Below are positions 33,274 to 46,389 of a stretch of 64,000 nucleotides of DNA, one piece after another. Location of the stretch: assembly GCF_000143415.4 (NCBI RefSeq), contig NW_003314393.1, positions 278,475-342,474 on the forward strand. Direction: 5' to 3'. The number at the start of each line of letters is the position of its first letter. Positions within the stretch are counted from its first letter, which is position 1. The translations under genes and the position numbers were made by a program. The stretch comes from Selaginella moellendorffii. Its lineage: Eukaryota; Streptophyta; Lycopodiopsida; Selaginellales; Selaginellaceae. The notes under the pieces were generated by a model. It had not been told where the DNA came from, ran no database searches, and saw only the letters and a list, made by a program, of their open reading frames with translations.

Positions 33274-33947
33274 TGTAGCACATGTGATCATGGGATGAGA
33301 TTTGGATATACTGTCACCGTGGATCTTTGAAACCTTCGGGGATAAATGGGGATAAAAAAGCCACTAAGGGCTCTCTCATCAAGCAATTGCCCCTTTTCCA
33401 GTTGGCTTAAGGGGAGAGAGATAATGTATGCTACAGTTGGTATCAAAGCAAAATGGCACGGGTTTAATTCCCATTGATTGGTGGCTATTTAAAAATATAA
33501 TATACCCTTGAGCAAGGTATATTCCAACCCCTAAATTTGAAATCGTACGTATTGGATATCCATGTGTATGTCCTTCCTCTTGTGTGGAGTATCCACGGAC
33601 AAAGGTATCCACCATAGGACTGCGGTACGGGTGGATGATTAGTTGCCTCACATGGAATAACTAGTCTACACAATGGAAGGATTGGTAGATTAAGTGCAGA
33701 AATGGAGGTGCTAGTTCCCTTTGGGTCAGTAGGGGTTGTTAGTCAATAGTCAATGAGGACATTGACATCTCTAAAGGGGGGTGAGTGTAGCATATGTGAT
33801 CATGGAATGAGATTTAGATATACTGTCACCGTGGATCTTTGGAACCTTGGGGGATAAATAAGGATAAAATAGCCACTAAGGGCTCTTTCATCAAGCAATT
33901 GCCCCTGTTCCAGTTGGCTTAAGGGGAGATAAATAAGGTGCGCTATA
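33274..33947 (+). mobile_element. TRIM-like miniature retrotransposon Z
   Basis: Two 162-bp repeats, 33274-33435 and 33786-33947, flank 350 bp. A primer-binding site TGGTATCAAAGC starts at 33438, three bases after the left repeat, and a polypurine tract AAAGGGGGGTGAG (33773-33785) abuts the right repeat. The total is 674 bp with no coding capacity, which fits a terminal-repeat retrotransposon in miniature. The right repeat ends GCTATA instead of GCTACA and runs directly into the internal region of the composite element. Confidence 0.85.
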
Positions 33948-35574
33948 GTATCTGTAGAGAATGAGTCTCGGCGAGTACTATCCAATAAGATTGGGCAATT
34001 AATCTTGTTGCATACGCAGAGATGAAAACGATGATCCGAGTGGGTACACGTTTTGGTGCAAAGGCTTTGCAATTGTTCCTTGGGTATGGATTTGGTCACC
34101 TTGTTGTACCATATTCTATGAGCTTGAGCTTGGGCTCACAAGAAGGATTGAGTTGTACCATTTTGCATGAGCTTGTGCTTGGGCTCGTGTGTGAGGCACA
34201 TTAGCAACTCGAGGTTACACTTTGACTTGGCAGGATTAATGTTAGCCTATCAGTGGTTCCATGAGTTGTTCCAATGGTTCTGTGAGTTGTTCCATGTATC
34301 ATGGGTGAAAGTAAACCTTTCTTGGGTTTGCTATGAGTGGCAAATAGGCTAGTCTGTAGCTGTTTAGCACGGCACTAGTGGATCTTTCCTAAGCATAATT
34401 ATAAGTGGATCAATCAAGACTATAAGGATTAGTCTAATGGTTCATGTAGTCATTGCTGTGCTCTCTCATAAACTTTTCTTGGATTGGACTGAAGGTAGTG
34501 CAAATGAAAGCTTGAGGTTTAGTCAAAGATGAGACCGAAAAGAGAGTCATCAGGGACGAAGAATCAAACATGTAAATCATTTTCTTTTGGAGAGATGATT
34601 TGCAACAAGGTGTTAATTCATTGCTTGTGTTCACATCATGCAATCAAGAGTCCCTATCTTGATGCATGTTGGAGATGATGGCCTTACAATGGTGAGTTGT
34701 GGGATGGATAGTGGTGAAGCGCTATACTATTTTGTCTAGGCTTGCTATTGGAAGACTTGGGTTGCAATGCTCAATTCTTTTCCAGGAAACTTTGTTGTTG
34801 CTCCTTGAGTAACTTGGTGTTAGATTAGTGTTGAGTTTGGTTAGATAGAGAGTGGTATGTGTTTGTCCATGTTGTGAACAAAAGTTGGTGGTGTTGGGTG
34901 TTGTAAATCTCTATTGGTGGAGTGTGGCATTTATGTTGCATTTTATCAAATCGAGTTGACACTTGATATTCGCATAAACCTTTGAAGTAATGACATTGGC
35001 ATTGCTCGTGGTGTTGCTCAATTGATGATCAAGTCATTGTGATACTTATGTCATATCCATGTGATAACGAGTAATGTGTTTACGAAGTTGCTTGGTTAGA
35101 CGATGATCAACCCCAAAGTGGTTGATGGTGAAGCTAGTCTACTTGCACGTAGTAACATTGTAGTAGCTTTGATTGGATTCCCGATGGTGATCCATTATGC
35201 TAAGCTTAAGTTGGTACTTTGTTTTCTCGAGTTTGCCCACTGAGGTGTTGGAAAGGGTTATAGCATTCACTTGCTATGGCTTGTCGGTTGATCTATTAAC
35301 ACTTGGAGTACATTGTTGGATGGAGAAAGTGTGTAGTTGAGGCATTGACATCACTAGCACTTGTGTTAGTGGAAGTGGCATTGTTATTTCGAGTGATGAG
35401 GAGTTTTCCTTAAACCTTAATTCTCCATGTTATTTTTTTGTTAGTGTATTAAGCTTCACATTAGATCTTGAAGGTGGTTAAAGAAGAGTGTTAGTGCAAT
35501 GTGGATATCTGGAGATGTGGTCTTCGTGATCAAGCCTTAGATGTTCACTTTGCATTTGCGGATGTCAGTGTTGG

Positions 35575-35735
35575 TGTAGCGCATGTGATCATGGGATGAG
35601 ATTTGGATATACTGTCACCGTGGATCCTTGGAACCTTGGGGGATAAATGGGGATAAAATAGCCACTAAGGGCTCTCTCATCAAGCAATTGCCCCTTTTCC
35701 AGTTGGTTTAAGGGGAGAGAGATAAGGTGCGCTAC
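35575..35735 (+). repeat. Solo LTR of family Z, interrupted at its last base
   Basis: 161 bp from TGTAGCGCATG to GTGCGCTAC. The final A is at 43033, after element X and its target copy. The flanks carry GTTGG on both sides (35570-35574 and 43034-43038). Element X shows the empty site near 38510 as ATGTTGGATGTTG. This is a solo LTR left by LTR-LTR recombination of a Z element. Confidence 0.85.
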
Positions 35736-36746
35736 TGTCGCGCATGTGACTTCGGGTATCGAAAGTTACCTGTCGACTAGTCCTTATGGACACTCTTACC
35801 TTACTGCCACGATGACAGGAGGTCGGTATTGCTGGACCCGTTATCAGTTTCCCACTTGAGCTAGTTGAGAAACTGGTCAATGACCGTGTACTTAGATCGG
35901 ATAAACATAAGGTAGGAACCCTATGTGTTTCTTGTTGAGCATACTCGGCCTGGTTTGAGAAACTCCTGTCATTGGCTTGCACTTGCTAGTATCAAGAACC
36001 CCCGCGATATTGAGATTGGTCCCTCAATACCGCTAGATGATAGCTTACCGTGTCTGCCAAACACCCTCGCTATCATGCCCTTTGTGTTAGTCTCATTTTG
36101 GTCCCAAATGCTATTTATGGAAAGTGTCCAGATTTGCTCATTTGGCATATCTACGGAATGTAGAGATCGGCCTGAACACAATGGTGTTCGTCCCGTGTCC
36201 AAATTCGCAATCTAAGGACATTCCATATTTAGTAAGTTTCGAGCTTGTCCCAGAGACTAACTCCTGATACTAAGGGAGGCTTGGGGTGAAAGCCCAAAGC
36301 GTGTGTTCCTCAAGGGGGGGGGGCTATGGGGGGTTCCAAATGTATAGTAGGGATAGTGGGTAGGTCGGGCATGGCCGACCAACCTGAGGCATAGTCTAGC
36401 TCCCGCTTGCGTGCCTGTCCTTGTTCTGCGTCCGGCTTGGGTCTAAGCCCAAGTTCCATTCCATGCTAGTTGGTGGAGTACCCATGTTCTCGCGTTAGGC
36501 CACCGGTATGCCGAAATAGCGCCAGACTCCGTTTGGCTCCGTTTTGCGTGCTGGTCCTGGCATTGGGATGCTGGTTGCTCTAGGACTGTTCCAAGTCGCT
36601 CCGGGCCCCTGTCCCTTCGCTCCTTGGGCTTTATGCTCGGGAGTTGCTCCGTGGTTCGGTTCCATCACTCCTTGGCTCCATGCTTAGGAGTTTGGCACCG
36701 TTCCTTCGTTCAAAGGCCCAAGGCCCTGAACCTTGGGTTCCTATGG

Positions 36747-36796
36747 ACACGTGGCATGGATACGTGGCAAGTGACACGTGGCATCTGTCACGTGGC
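36747..36796 (+). promoter_or_regulatory. Four-fold ACGTGGC (G-box/ABRE-type) cluster in LTR X
   Basis: ACGTGGC occurs four times within 50 bp in the 5' LTR of X. The 3' LTR repeats this at about 42894-42943, and the reverse LTR at 57598-57622 keeps two GCCACGTGTC sites. In plants this core binds bZIP factors of ABA and light responses. A role in driving the LTR is inferred. Confidence 0.55.
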
Positions 36797-36880
36797 ACAA
36801 AGAGGGTTTAGGTTCTGCTTCGTGGTGTTATCCTATGGTAAATCACCATAGGATAAAGGGTCAAAACCACGTACGCTACA

Positions 36881-39800
36881 TTTGGTATCAGAGCATGAGT
36901 CTCAGCGAGTACTATTCAATGAGATTGGGCAACTAGTCTCGTTGCATACGCAGAGATGAAAACGATGATCTGAGTGGGTACACGTTTGGTGCTAAGGGTT
37001 CGCAATTGTTCCTTGGGTATGGATTCGGTTACCTTGTTGTACCATATTCTGTGAGCTTGAGCTTGGGCTCATAAGAGGGAATAAGTTGTTCCAATTTGCA
37101 CGAGTTTGTGCTTGGGCTCGTGAGTGAGGCACATTAGCAACTCAAGGTTACACTTTGAGTTGGCAGGATTAATGTTAGCCTATCGGTCGTTCCATGGGTT
37201 GTTCCAATGGTTCTGTGAGTTGTTCCATGTACCATGGGTGAAAGCAAACTTTCCCTGAGTTTGCTATGAGTGGCAAATAGGCTGGTCCGTAGCTGTTTAG
37301 CACGGCACTAGTGGATCCTTCCTAGGCATGGTTACAAGTGGATCAGTCAAGACTGTAGGGATTAGTCGATTGGTTCAAGTAGTCATTGCCGTGCTCTCTC
37401 ATAAACTTTTTCTTGGATTGGACTGAAAGCAGTGCGAACGCAAGCTTGAGGTTTAGTCAAAGATAAGACCGAAAAGAGAGTCATCGGGGACGAAGGATCA
37501 AACACGTAAATCATTTTCTTTTCTTGAAGAAATGATTTGCAATGAGGTGTTGACTCATTGCTTGTATTCACATTATGCAATTAAGAGTCCCTACCTTGAT
37601 GCATGTTGGAGATGATGGTCTTACAAATGGTGAGTTGTGGGATGGATAGCGGTGAAGCGCTATACCATTTTGTCTAGGCTTGCTATTGGAAGACTTGGGT
37701 TGCAATGCTCAATTCTTTTCCGGGGAACCTAGCTATTGCTTCTTAAGTAGCTTGGTGTTGGGTTAAGTTTTGAGTTTGATCGGATAGCGAGTGGCATGAG
37801 CTTGTCTGTGTTGTGAACAAAAGTTAGTGGTGTTGGGTGTTGTAAATCTCTATCGGTAGAGTGTGGCATTTATGTTGCATTCTGTCAAGTTGAGTTGGCA
37901 CTTGATATTCATGTAAACCTTTGAAGTAATGACATTGGCATTGTTCGTGGTGTTGCTCAATTGATGATCAAGTCATTGTGATTTTTATATCATATCCATG
38001 TGATAATGAGCAATGTGTTTGCGAAGTTGCTTGGTTAAATGATGATCAACCCCAAAGTGGTTGATGGTGAAGCTAGTCTACTTGCACGTAGTAGCATGTA
38101 GTAGCTTTGACTAGATTCTCAATAGTGGTCCATTATGCTAAGCTTAAGTTGGTACGTTATTCCTTTGAGAGTTTGCCCATTAGGTGTTGGAAAGGGTTGT
38201 AGCATTTGCTATAGCTCATTAGTTAATCCGTTAGCACTTGGAGTAAATTGTTGGATGGAGAAGGTGTGTAGTTAAGACATTAATATCGCTAGCACTTGTG
38301 TTAGTGGAAGTGGCATTGTTATTTTAAGTGATGAGGAAGTTTCCTTAGAGCTTGATTTTCCATGTCATTTTTCTTGTTAATGTTTTGGCTTTACATTGGA
38401 TCTTGAAGGTGGTTGAAGAAGAGTGTTAGTGCAATTTGAATATCCGAAGATATGGTCTCCGTGATCAAGCTTTAGATGTTCATTTTGCATTCTGCGGACG
38501 TCTATGTTGGATGTTGAAAGAATGGGCAAAGAGATGTTCGAGGCTTAAGCATACTATGGATCATGAGAATTTGTGTTGAGGTGAACCTATGTGAAGTTGT
38601 TAGTAGGAGGAAGTTAGTTGAGTCTTGAAAGTTTGTATTCCTGGACTAAGAGTCATTCTTTCTCTAGGATGGAAATTTTCCACAAATTTTCTTAGACTTT
38701 TCCAATAGCTGATCTGTTATCACTTTGTCCGAAAACCATTCCGTTTTCGTAAGCCAATACAAACTAGTGAAGGGGTTGGAGTTGACTTCAGTTGGCTTAA
38801 ACCTTAGTATGTAGTTTGTATGATGCGGCCTGAAAGGGATGCTGACTTTTGGGGCTAAGGCAATTGAGTTGGATAGAGTCTGGAGTTAATGTAGAAAAGT
38901 GGTTGTTGCACTTTTCTGAGAAAGGTGACCCTTGTACCTTTCTTTTGTAGCGTTATGCTTGGTGGCAGGTTGCACTTTGCATTTCGTTAGACTCTATGAG
39001 AGTAGTGAGCTCTCACTGATCTTGATTTGGTCTTGGTGGCCCTGCGCCTTGGCTAAGGATGGTGATGTTCAACTTAGTTGTTTGAATTTAAGATGTTGGT
39101 ACCCGTATTATAGCTTTGTCTATGAGGAGGTTGTGTACCGATATGAGTCTATCTCATGGTCTTCACTTTAGTTTCGACTGAGTGTTGATCATGCATAGCT
39201 AGCCTCTTCAAGGCATGCTCAGAGCTATTGGCAAAATGCTTTGGTGAGCTTATTGTGGTTGAGTTGGATTTGAGTGGTCATTTGGTTTGTGCTTGTCTAT
39301 GAACTTTTATCTCATATTTGGGGTATTACATTCATGTTGGACAAGTGTATAACTCGATGGCGCGAGTTAGTGTTTGGGTCTTGTGAAGGCAAGTTGAAGA
39401 GTGATTGTTCGTTGCTTTGCAACTAGTGATTACTTATAGACTTTGTCAAGGACTTTTGACACTTGCTGCACTTGATGATGATTCAGCAGTGATGGGCTTG
39501 CTTTACCGAATCGTGTTGCGGAGGATCGTGTCATTACACTTATATGGTTTTCCATGTTGGTATGTTGACTCTACCTCTGTCGATATCATTTGGTTGCGTT
39601 TAGTTCGTAGTGTTGGATTTCATTGAGTCTTGGACGTGGTGAATCACTCCTTGATGATGTGTTATCTGTAGCTGAGTATTGTTGAAGGATTAGTCTCAGA
39701 TACTGAGTAAAGTATCTTCGACTTTAGTTAGCTTAGTTGCTAGAGAGTTTTGGGTGGTGATTCACTCTTGCTTTCTTCTAGCTTTGTTCTGGTGTTGATG

Positions 39801-41882
39801 GCAGTGAAGTGATGCTTTATCATTGACATCGTTGTTATTGAGATTCGAGTGAGATGAGATGTTTCTCCTTAAGATTGACATTGAGTTTCATTAGTCTCAA
39901 TGAAGATAGTGTTGATGATTTGGCTATAGCTATCTGTTATTGGCATTCATGTATTTGCTAGTTAGCAACTATATTGACGTTCAAATGAACTGAGTGGCAA
40001 GTTTGAGTTAGTTGTGTTCTAGACGAGATTATTTAGTAAGGGTTGAGCTTTGGCTTTTCCTTGAAAAGTGATTTAGTCATGGACTATGCTAACTCTACAA
40101 GCGGAAGAGTTAGTGATCGATATTCGAAAGTTTGAATCCTGCTTGGATTTGAGTTGGGATATATTGATCCTGATGATTCTTCTTGTGCTTGTTATGAAGT
40201 GAGTTACGTCTTGCTATAGATGGATTCATGGAGGATCGTTTGATGATCACTTGTTGAGCATAGCTTTGTTATGCTTAGCTTTTGGATTGATGCAGACCTG
40301 CTCTTCATTAGCTTTGCATTATGAAGTTTAGCTTATAGATGTGTTGAGGAGGATATTGTGGGTTGTACCATGATTTCTTCTTTAGCATTGACGTTAGTTC
40401 ATGCGAGACTCGTGATCATTATTAGGCAAGACTTGGCTATAGACTTCTTCGAGCTTTTGGTTATTTGAGTTTTCATGCTCATTGTTCCATTTGTTAAGAG
40501 TTGTTGGGGGAAGGCATTTTGGCTCATTAGCTTTGATGTTGACGTTAGTCTTTGCATCTAGCAATCATTGGTGATGATTGACTATCATCTAAGATAGTTG
40601 ATTATCCTTGTCAAGGGTTTTGCTTGATTATTGTTGGTATAGAATGATTTGCTGTTCTTCGGGATAGTAGATTTTTTTTTCTTCAATGATAATTATGCAT
40701 TTCTCTATTCATAGGATGATTGATGGTCTTTTATGGTGGTTAGTTGTTCTATTTGATGGGTTGTGGCTTTTCGCAATATCACATGTTCTTTGTGATTTGC
40801 TCTGGATTGGTCTCTTGGGTTTGAGACATCAGTAGGATGTTGCTGACACTTGCTTAGGCAACTTGAGTTCTTTGGTATTGTTGGCTGGGATCTATTCAGA
40901 TTGGCTTTTGTGATAGTTGGCAGGAATGAGTGTTTGTTGGTCTTACCGCATTCATTCTGTTCTATTGATTATTGCTCGAGTTAGTTCTGACAGATTGGGA
41001 TGTTATTACCTTTGGGTGATACATTCGCGAGCATTGTGCTTGTTAGTCAATGATACTTTGTGTTCTTTAAGTTATCTCTAGTAAGTTGTTCGCTTACTGT
41101 CTACTATCTTCGGTAGTTAAGTTTCATCATCGAGTTTCCTTGATGATATATTAGCTATTGAGTTTTGTTGGATAGTGCATTCTGTGTTTACCAGTTATAA
41201 TGATCTTGGTGGTCCCTATACTATACTACTAGTTTATCGGATGATAACTTGCTTAGAATACTTTTGTGTTCTACTCTAAGATATAATCACTGATAATTAA
41301 GCTTCTAAGATATCATTGTTTCTCACTTTGATATTGTCCATCTATTGATCTTTGAGTTTGGGCCAGTATAGGCAGACTGGCTTCGGCACTTCGTGTGCAT
41401 GTTGAAATCTCTAGTCATGGGGTAGCTACTGTCGACTGGTCACATAACCCGCCTCTCTGTCGATGTTCCTTATTCCGTTAAAAGGGCGTGACCGTGTAAA
41501 CAACTCTAACTGCATGTTTACAGTAGTCTATCTAAACCTTACCGACGGGTTTGGTTTCTTTGCTTAGGAGGGTTGGGGCCTCTGGCTTCTCTCTCTATGT
41601 TCCTGCGGGCAGGGCATATCACACTTTTGTAAGCTGGGTGACTCCCAGAGCAGCAAGGGTGGCTGACTCCATTGGTCATTTCCTTGTCGGCGACGGCCGG
41701 AAGGTGTCTGAGCTGGTAGCGCATTTGCGTTAGACAAAGAGGTTGCCCCCTAACTCATTTAAGTTGGTGCATTTCTCACATAGTGTGAGTACCGTGAACT
41801 TTTTCTGGAGTTGTTTCCTTGGCAGTATTCTAGACTCGAGTATGCATCGACGAGGACGTCGATCTTCCCTAGGGGGGGAGAG
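36881..41882 (+). other. Non-coding internal region of element X
   Basis: 5 kb of G+T-rich sequence between the X LTRs, related to the internal region of the composite element (33948-35574 and 43034-46389). No protein domains, tRNA or long repeats are visible. The relative at 45231-45722 (-) has one 163-codon frame, but the matching part of X does not keep it open, so I treat it as chance. Confidence 0.75.
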
Positions 41883-43033
41883 TGTCGCGCATGTGACTTC
41901 GGGTATCGAAAGTTACCTGTCGACTAGTCCTTACGGACACTCTTACCTTACTGCCACGATGGCAGGAGGTCGGTATTGCTGGACCCGTTATCAGTTTCCC
42001 ACTTGAGCTAGTTGAGAAACTGGTCAATGACCGTGTACTTAGATCGGATAAACATAAGGTAGGAACCCTATGTGTTTCTTGCTGAGCATACTCGGCCTGG
42101 TTTGAGAAACTCCTGTCATTGGCTTGCACTTGCTAGTATCAAGAACCCCCGCGATATTGAGATTGGTCCCTCAATACCGCTAGATGATAGCTTACCGTGT
42201 CTGCCAAACACCCTCGCTATCATGCCCTTTGTGTTAGTCTCATTTTGGTCCCAAATGCTATTTATGGAAAGTGTCCAGATTTGCTCATTTGGCATATCTA
42301 CAGAATGTAGAGATCGGCCTGAACACAATGGTGTTCGTCCCGTGTCCAAATTCGCAATCTAAGGACATTCCATATTTAGTAAGTTTCGAGCTTGTCCCAG
42401 AGACTAACTCCTGATACTAAGGGAGGCTTGGGGTGAAAGCCCAAAGCGTGTGTTCCTCAAGGGGGGGGGGCTATGGGGGGTTCCAAATGTATAGTAGGGA
42501 TAGTGGGTAGGTCGGGCATGGCCGACCAACCTGAGGCATAGTCTAGCTCCCGCTTGCGTGCCTGTCCTTGTTCTGCGTCCGGCTTGGGTCTAAGCCCAAG
42601 TTCCATTCCATGCTAGTTGGTGGAGTACCCATGTTCTCGCGTTAGGCCACCGGTATGCCGAAATAGCGCCAGACTCCGTTTGGCTCCATTTTGCGTGCTG
42701 GTCCTGGCATTGGGATGCTGGTTGCTCTAGGACTGTTCCAAGTTGCTCCGGGCCCCTGTCCCTTCGCTCCTTGGGCTTTATGCTCAGGAGTTGCTCCGTG
42801 GTTCGGTTCCATCACTCCTTGGCTCCATGCTTAGGAGTTTGGCACCGTTCCTTCGTTCAAAGGCCCAAGGCCCTGAACCTTGGGTTCCTATGGACACGTG
42901 GCATGGATACGTGGCAAGTGACACGTGGCATCTGTCACGTGGCACAAAGAGGGTTTAGGTTCCGCTTCGTGGTGTTATCCTATGGTAAATCACCATAGGA
43001 TAAAGGGTCAAAACCATGTACGCTACAGCTACA

Positions 43034-46000
43034 GTTGGATATCGGAAAAATGGGCAAAGATGTTCGATACTTAAGCATATTATGGGTCATGAGAATTTGC
43101 GTTGAGGTGAACTTATGTGAAGTTGTTGGTAGGAGGAAGTTGGTTGAGTCTTGGAAGTTTGCATTCTTGGACTGGGAGTTATTCTTTCTCTGGGATGGAA
43201 AATTTTCCACAAATTTTCTTAGGCTTTTCCAAAGGCTGATCTGTTGATCACTTTGCTCGAAAACCATTCTGTTTTCATAAGCCAATACAAACTAGTGAAG
43301 GTGTTGGAGTTGATTTCGATTAGCCTAAACCTTAGTAGATAGTTTGTATGATGCGACCTGAAAGGGATGCTAACTTTTGGGGCTAACGCAATTGAGTTGG
43401 ATAGAGTCTGGTGTTAATATAGAAAAGTGGCCGTTGCACTTTTCTAAGAAGGGTGACCTTTGTGCCTTTCTTTATAGTGTTCTGCTTGGTGGCAGATTGC
43501 ACCTTGCATTTCGCTAAGACTCTATGAGAGTAGTGAGCTCTCACTGATCTTGACTTAGTCTTGGTGGCCCTACACCTTGACTAAGGATGGTGATGTTCAA
43601 CTTAGTTGTTTGAAATTGAGATGTTGGTACCCGTACTATAGCTTTGTCTATGAGGAGGTTGTGTACTGATATGAGTCCATCTCATAGTCTTCACTTTAGT
43701 TTCGACTAAGTGTTGGTCATATATAGCTAGCCTCTTCAAGGCATGCTCAAAGCTATTGACTAGATGTGTTGGTGAGTTTATTGCGGTTGAGTTGGATTTG
43801 AGTGGTCATTTAATTTATGCTTGTCCATGAAACTTTATCTCATACTTGGGGTATTATGTTTATATTGGACAAGTATATGACTCGATAGCATGAGTTTAGT
43901 GTTGGGTCTTGTGAAGGCAAGTTGAAGAGTGATTGTTGGTTGCTTTGCAACTAATGATTGCTTATAGACTTTGTCGAGGACTCTTGACACTTGCTTCACT
44001 TGATGATGATTCAGCAATGATAGGATTGCTTTACCGAATGGTGTTGCGAAGGATCGTGTCGTTAAACTTACATGGGTTTTCTATGTTGGCATGTCGACTT
44101 TACTTTTGTCGATGTCTTTGGTTGCGTTTAGTCTGTAGTGTTGAATTTCATTAAGTCTTGGACATGGTGAATCACTTCTTGATGACATGTTATCTATAGC
44201 TGAGTATTGTCGAAGGTTTAGTCTTGGATACTGAGTAAGGTATCTTCGACTTTGGTTAACTTGGGTTGCTAGAGGGCTTTGAGTGGTGATTCACTTTTGC
44301 TTTCTTCTAGCTTTGTTATGGTGTTGATGGCATTGAAGTGATGCCTTGTCATTGATATTATTGATGTTGAGATTCAAGTGAGATGAGATGTCTATCCTTA
44401 GGGTTAATATTGAGTTTCATTACTCTCGATATAGATAGTGTTGATGATTTGGCCATGACTTTGTGTTATTAGCATTCGTGCATTTGTTAGTTTGCAACTA
44501 TGTTGACGTTCAAATGAACTAAGTGGCAAATTTGAGTTAGTTGTGTTTTAGACGAGATTATTTAGTAAGGGTTGAGCTCTAGCTTTTCCTTGAAAAGTGA
44601 TTCAGTCATGACTATGCTAACTCTACAAGCGAAAGAGTTAGTGATCGATATTGGAAAGTTTGAATCCTTATTAGGTTTGAGTTGGAATATATCGATCCTT
44701 GATGATTCTTCTTGTGCTTGTTATGAAGTTTACGTCTTGCTATAGATGGATTCATAGAAAATCGTTTGGTGATCATTTGTCGAGCATAGCTTTGTTATGC
44801 TTAACTTTTGGATTGATGCAAACATGCTCTTCATTAGCTTTGGCATTATAAAGTCTAGCTTATGAATGTGTTGAGGAAGATATTATGGGTTGCACCATGG
44901 TTTCTTCTTTAGCATTGAAGTTAATTTATGCAAAACTTGTGATCATTGTTAGGCACACCTTAGCTATAGGCTTCTTTGAGTTTTTGGTTCCTTGAGTTTT
45001 TTTATGCTCATTGCCCCATTTGCTAGGAGTTATTGGGGAAGGCATTTTGGCTTATTAGCTTCAATGTTGAAGTTGGCTTTTGCATCTAGCAATCATTGGT
45101 GAAGATTGACTATCATCTAGGATAGTTGATTATCCTTGTCAAAAGGTTTTACTTGATTATTGTTGGTATAGAATGAATTGTTGTTCTTCGGGATGGTATA
45201 TTCTTTCTTATACAACGATTATGCATCTCTTTATTGATGGGATGATTGATGATCTTTTATGATAGTTAGTTGTTCTCTTTGATGGGTTTTGGTTTTTCGC
45301 AATACCACATATTTCTTATGGTTTACTCTAGATTGGTCTCTTGGGTTTAAGACGTTAGTAGAATGTGGCTGACACTTGCTTAGGCAACTTGAGTTCCTTT
45401 GTATTGTTGACTGAGATCTATTTAGTTTGGCTAGTGCGATGGTTGGCATGAATGCTATGTTTGTTGGTTTTGAAACATTCATTCTGTTATGTTGATCATT
45501 GTTGAGTTCGTTCTGATAGATTGGGATGTTATTTCCTTCGGGTGATACATTTGCGAGCATTTTGCTTGCCAGTCGATGATACTTTGTGTTCTTTGAGTTC
45601 TCTTTCGTAAGTTGTTTGGCATTCTGTCTGCAATCTTCTATAGTTAAGTTTTCATTATTGAGTTTCCTTGATGATACACTGGCTATTGAATTTTGTTGGA
45701 TGGTGCTTCCTATGTTTACCAATTATGATGATCTTGGTGGTTCCTATACTATAATACTAGTTTATCGGATGATAACTTCTTTAGAATACTTTTGTGTTCT
45801 AATCTAAGATTTATTCACTGATAATTATAACCCTAAGATATCATTGTCTATGACTTTGATATTGTCCATCTATTGATCTTTGAGTTTGGGCCAGTATTGG
45901 GCAGACTGGCTTCAGCACTTCGTGTGCATGTTGAAATTTCTAGTCATGGGGTAGCTACTGTCGACTGGTCACATAACCCACCTCTCTGTCGATGTTCCTT

Positions 46001-46389
46001 ATTCTGTTGAAAGGGCGTGACCGTGTAAACAACTCTAATTGCCTGTTTACAGTAGTCTATCTAAACCTTACCGACGGGTTTAGTTTCTTTGCTTATGAGG
46101 GTTGGGGCCTTTGGCTTCTCTTTCTATGTCCCTGCAGGCAGGGGCGTATCACACTTTTGTAAGCTGGGTGACACCCAGAGCAGCAAGGGTGGCTGACTCC
46201 ATTGGTCATTTCCTAAGATGGTAGCGCATCCGTGTTAGACAAAGAGGTTGCCTCCTAACTCATTTAAGTTGGTACATTTCTCACATAGTGTGAATACTGT
46301 GAACTTTTTTTCTAGAGTTGTTTCCTTGGCGGTATTCTAGACTCGAGTGTGCATCGACGAGGACGTCGATCTTCCCTAGGGGGGGAGAG
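43034..46389 (+). other. Right internal part of composite non-coding element
   Basis: Resumes at the GTTGG duplicate after the Z solo LTR and element X. It matches 38510-41882 of X, ending in a polypurine tract (GGGGGGAGAG) next to the X-type LTR at 46390. It has no coding content that I can support. Confidence 0.75.

Larger units (their letters stand above)
35736..43027 (+). mobile_element. LARD-like non-autonomous LTR element X
   Basis: LTRs 35736-36880 and 41883-43027 (both 1,145 bp, TGTCGCGC..CGCTACA) differ at about ten positions, all transitions among those I noted. The 5-bp duplication GCTAC is at 35731-35735 and 43028-43032. The primer-binding site is a perfect TGGTATCAGAGC at 36883-36894. 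The polypurine tract AGGGGGGGAGAG is at 41871-41882. The 5.0-kb internal region has no frame above about 80 codons and no recognisable gag or pol, so the element depends on proteins from elsewhere. Confidence 0.93.

Noticed and set aside
45231-45722. 163-codon minus-strand frame in the composite element
   Set aside because: Not kept open in the corresponding part of element X and no recognisable domain.
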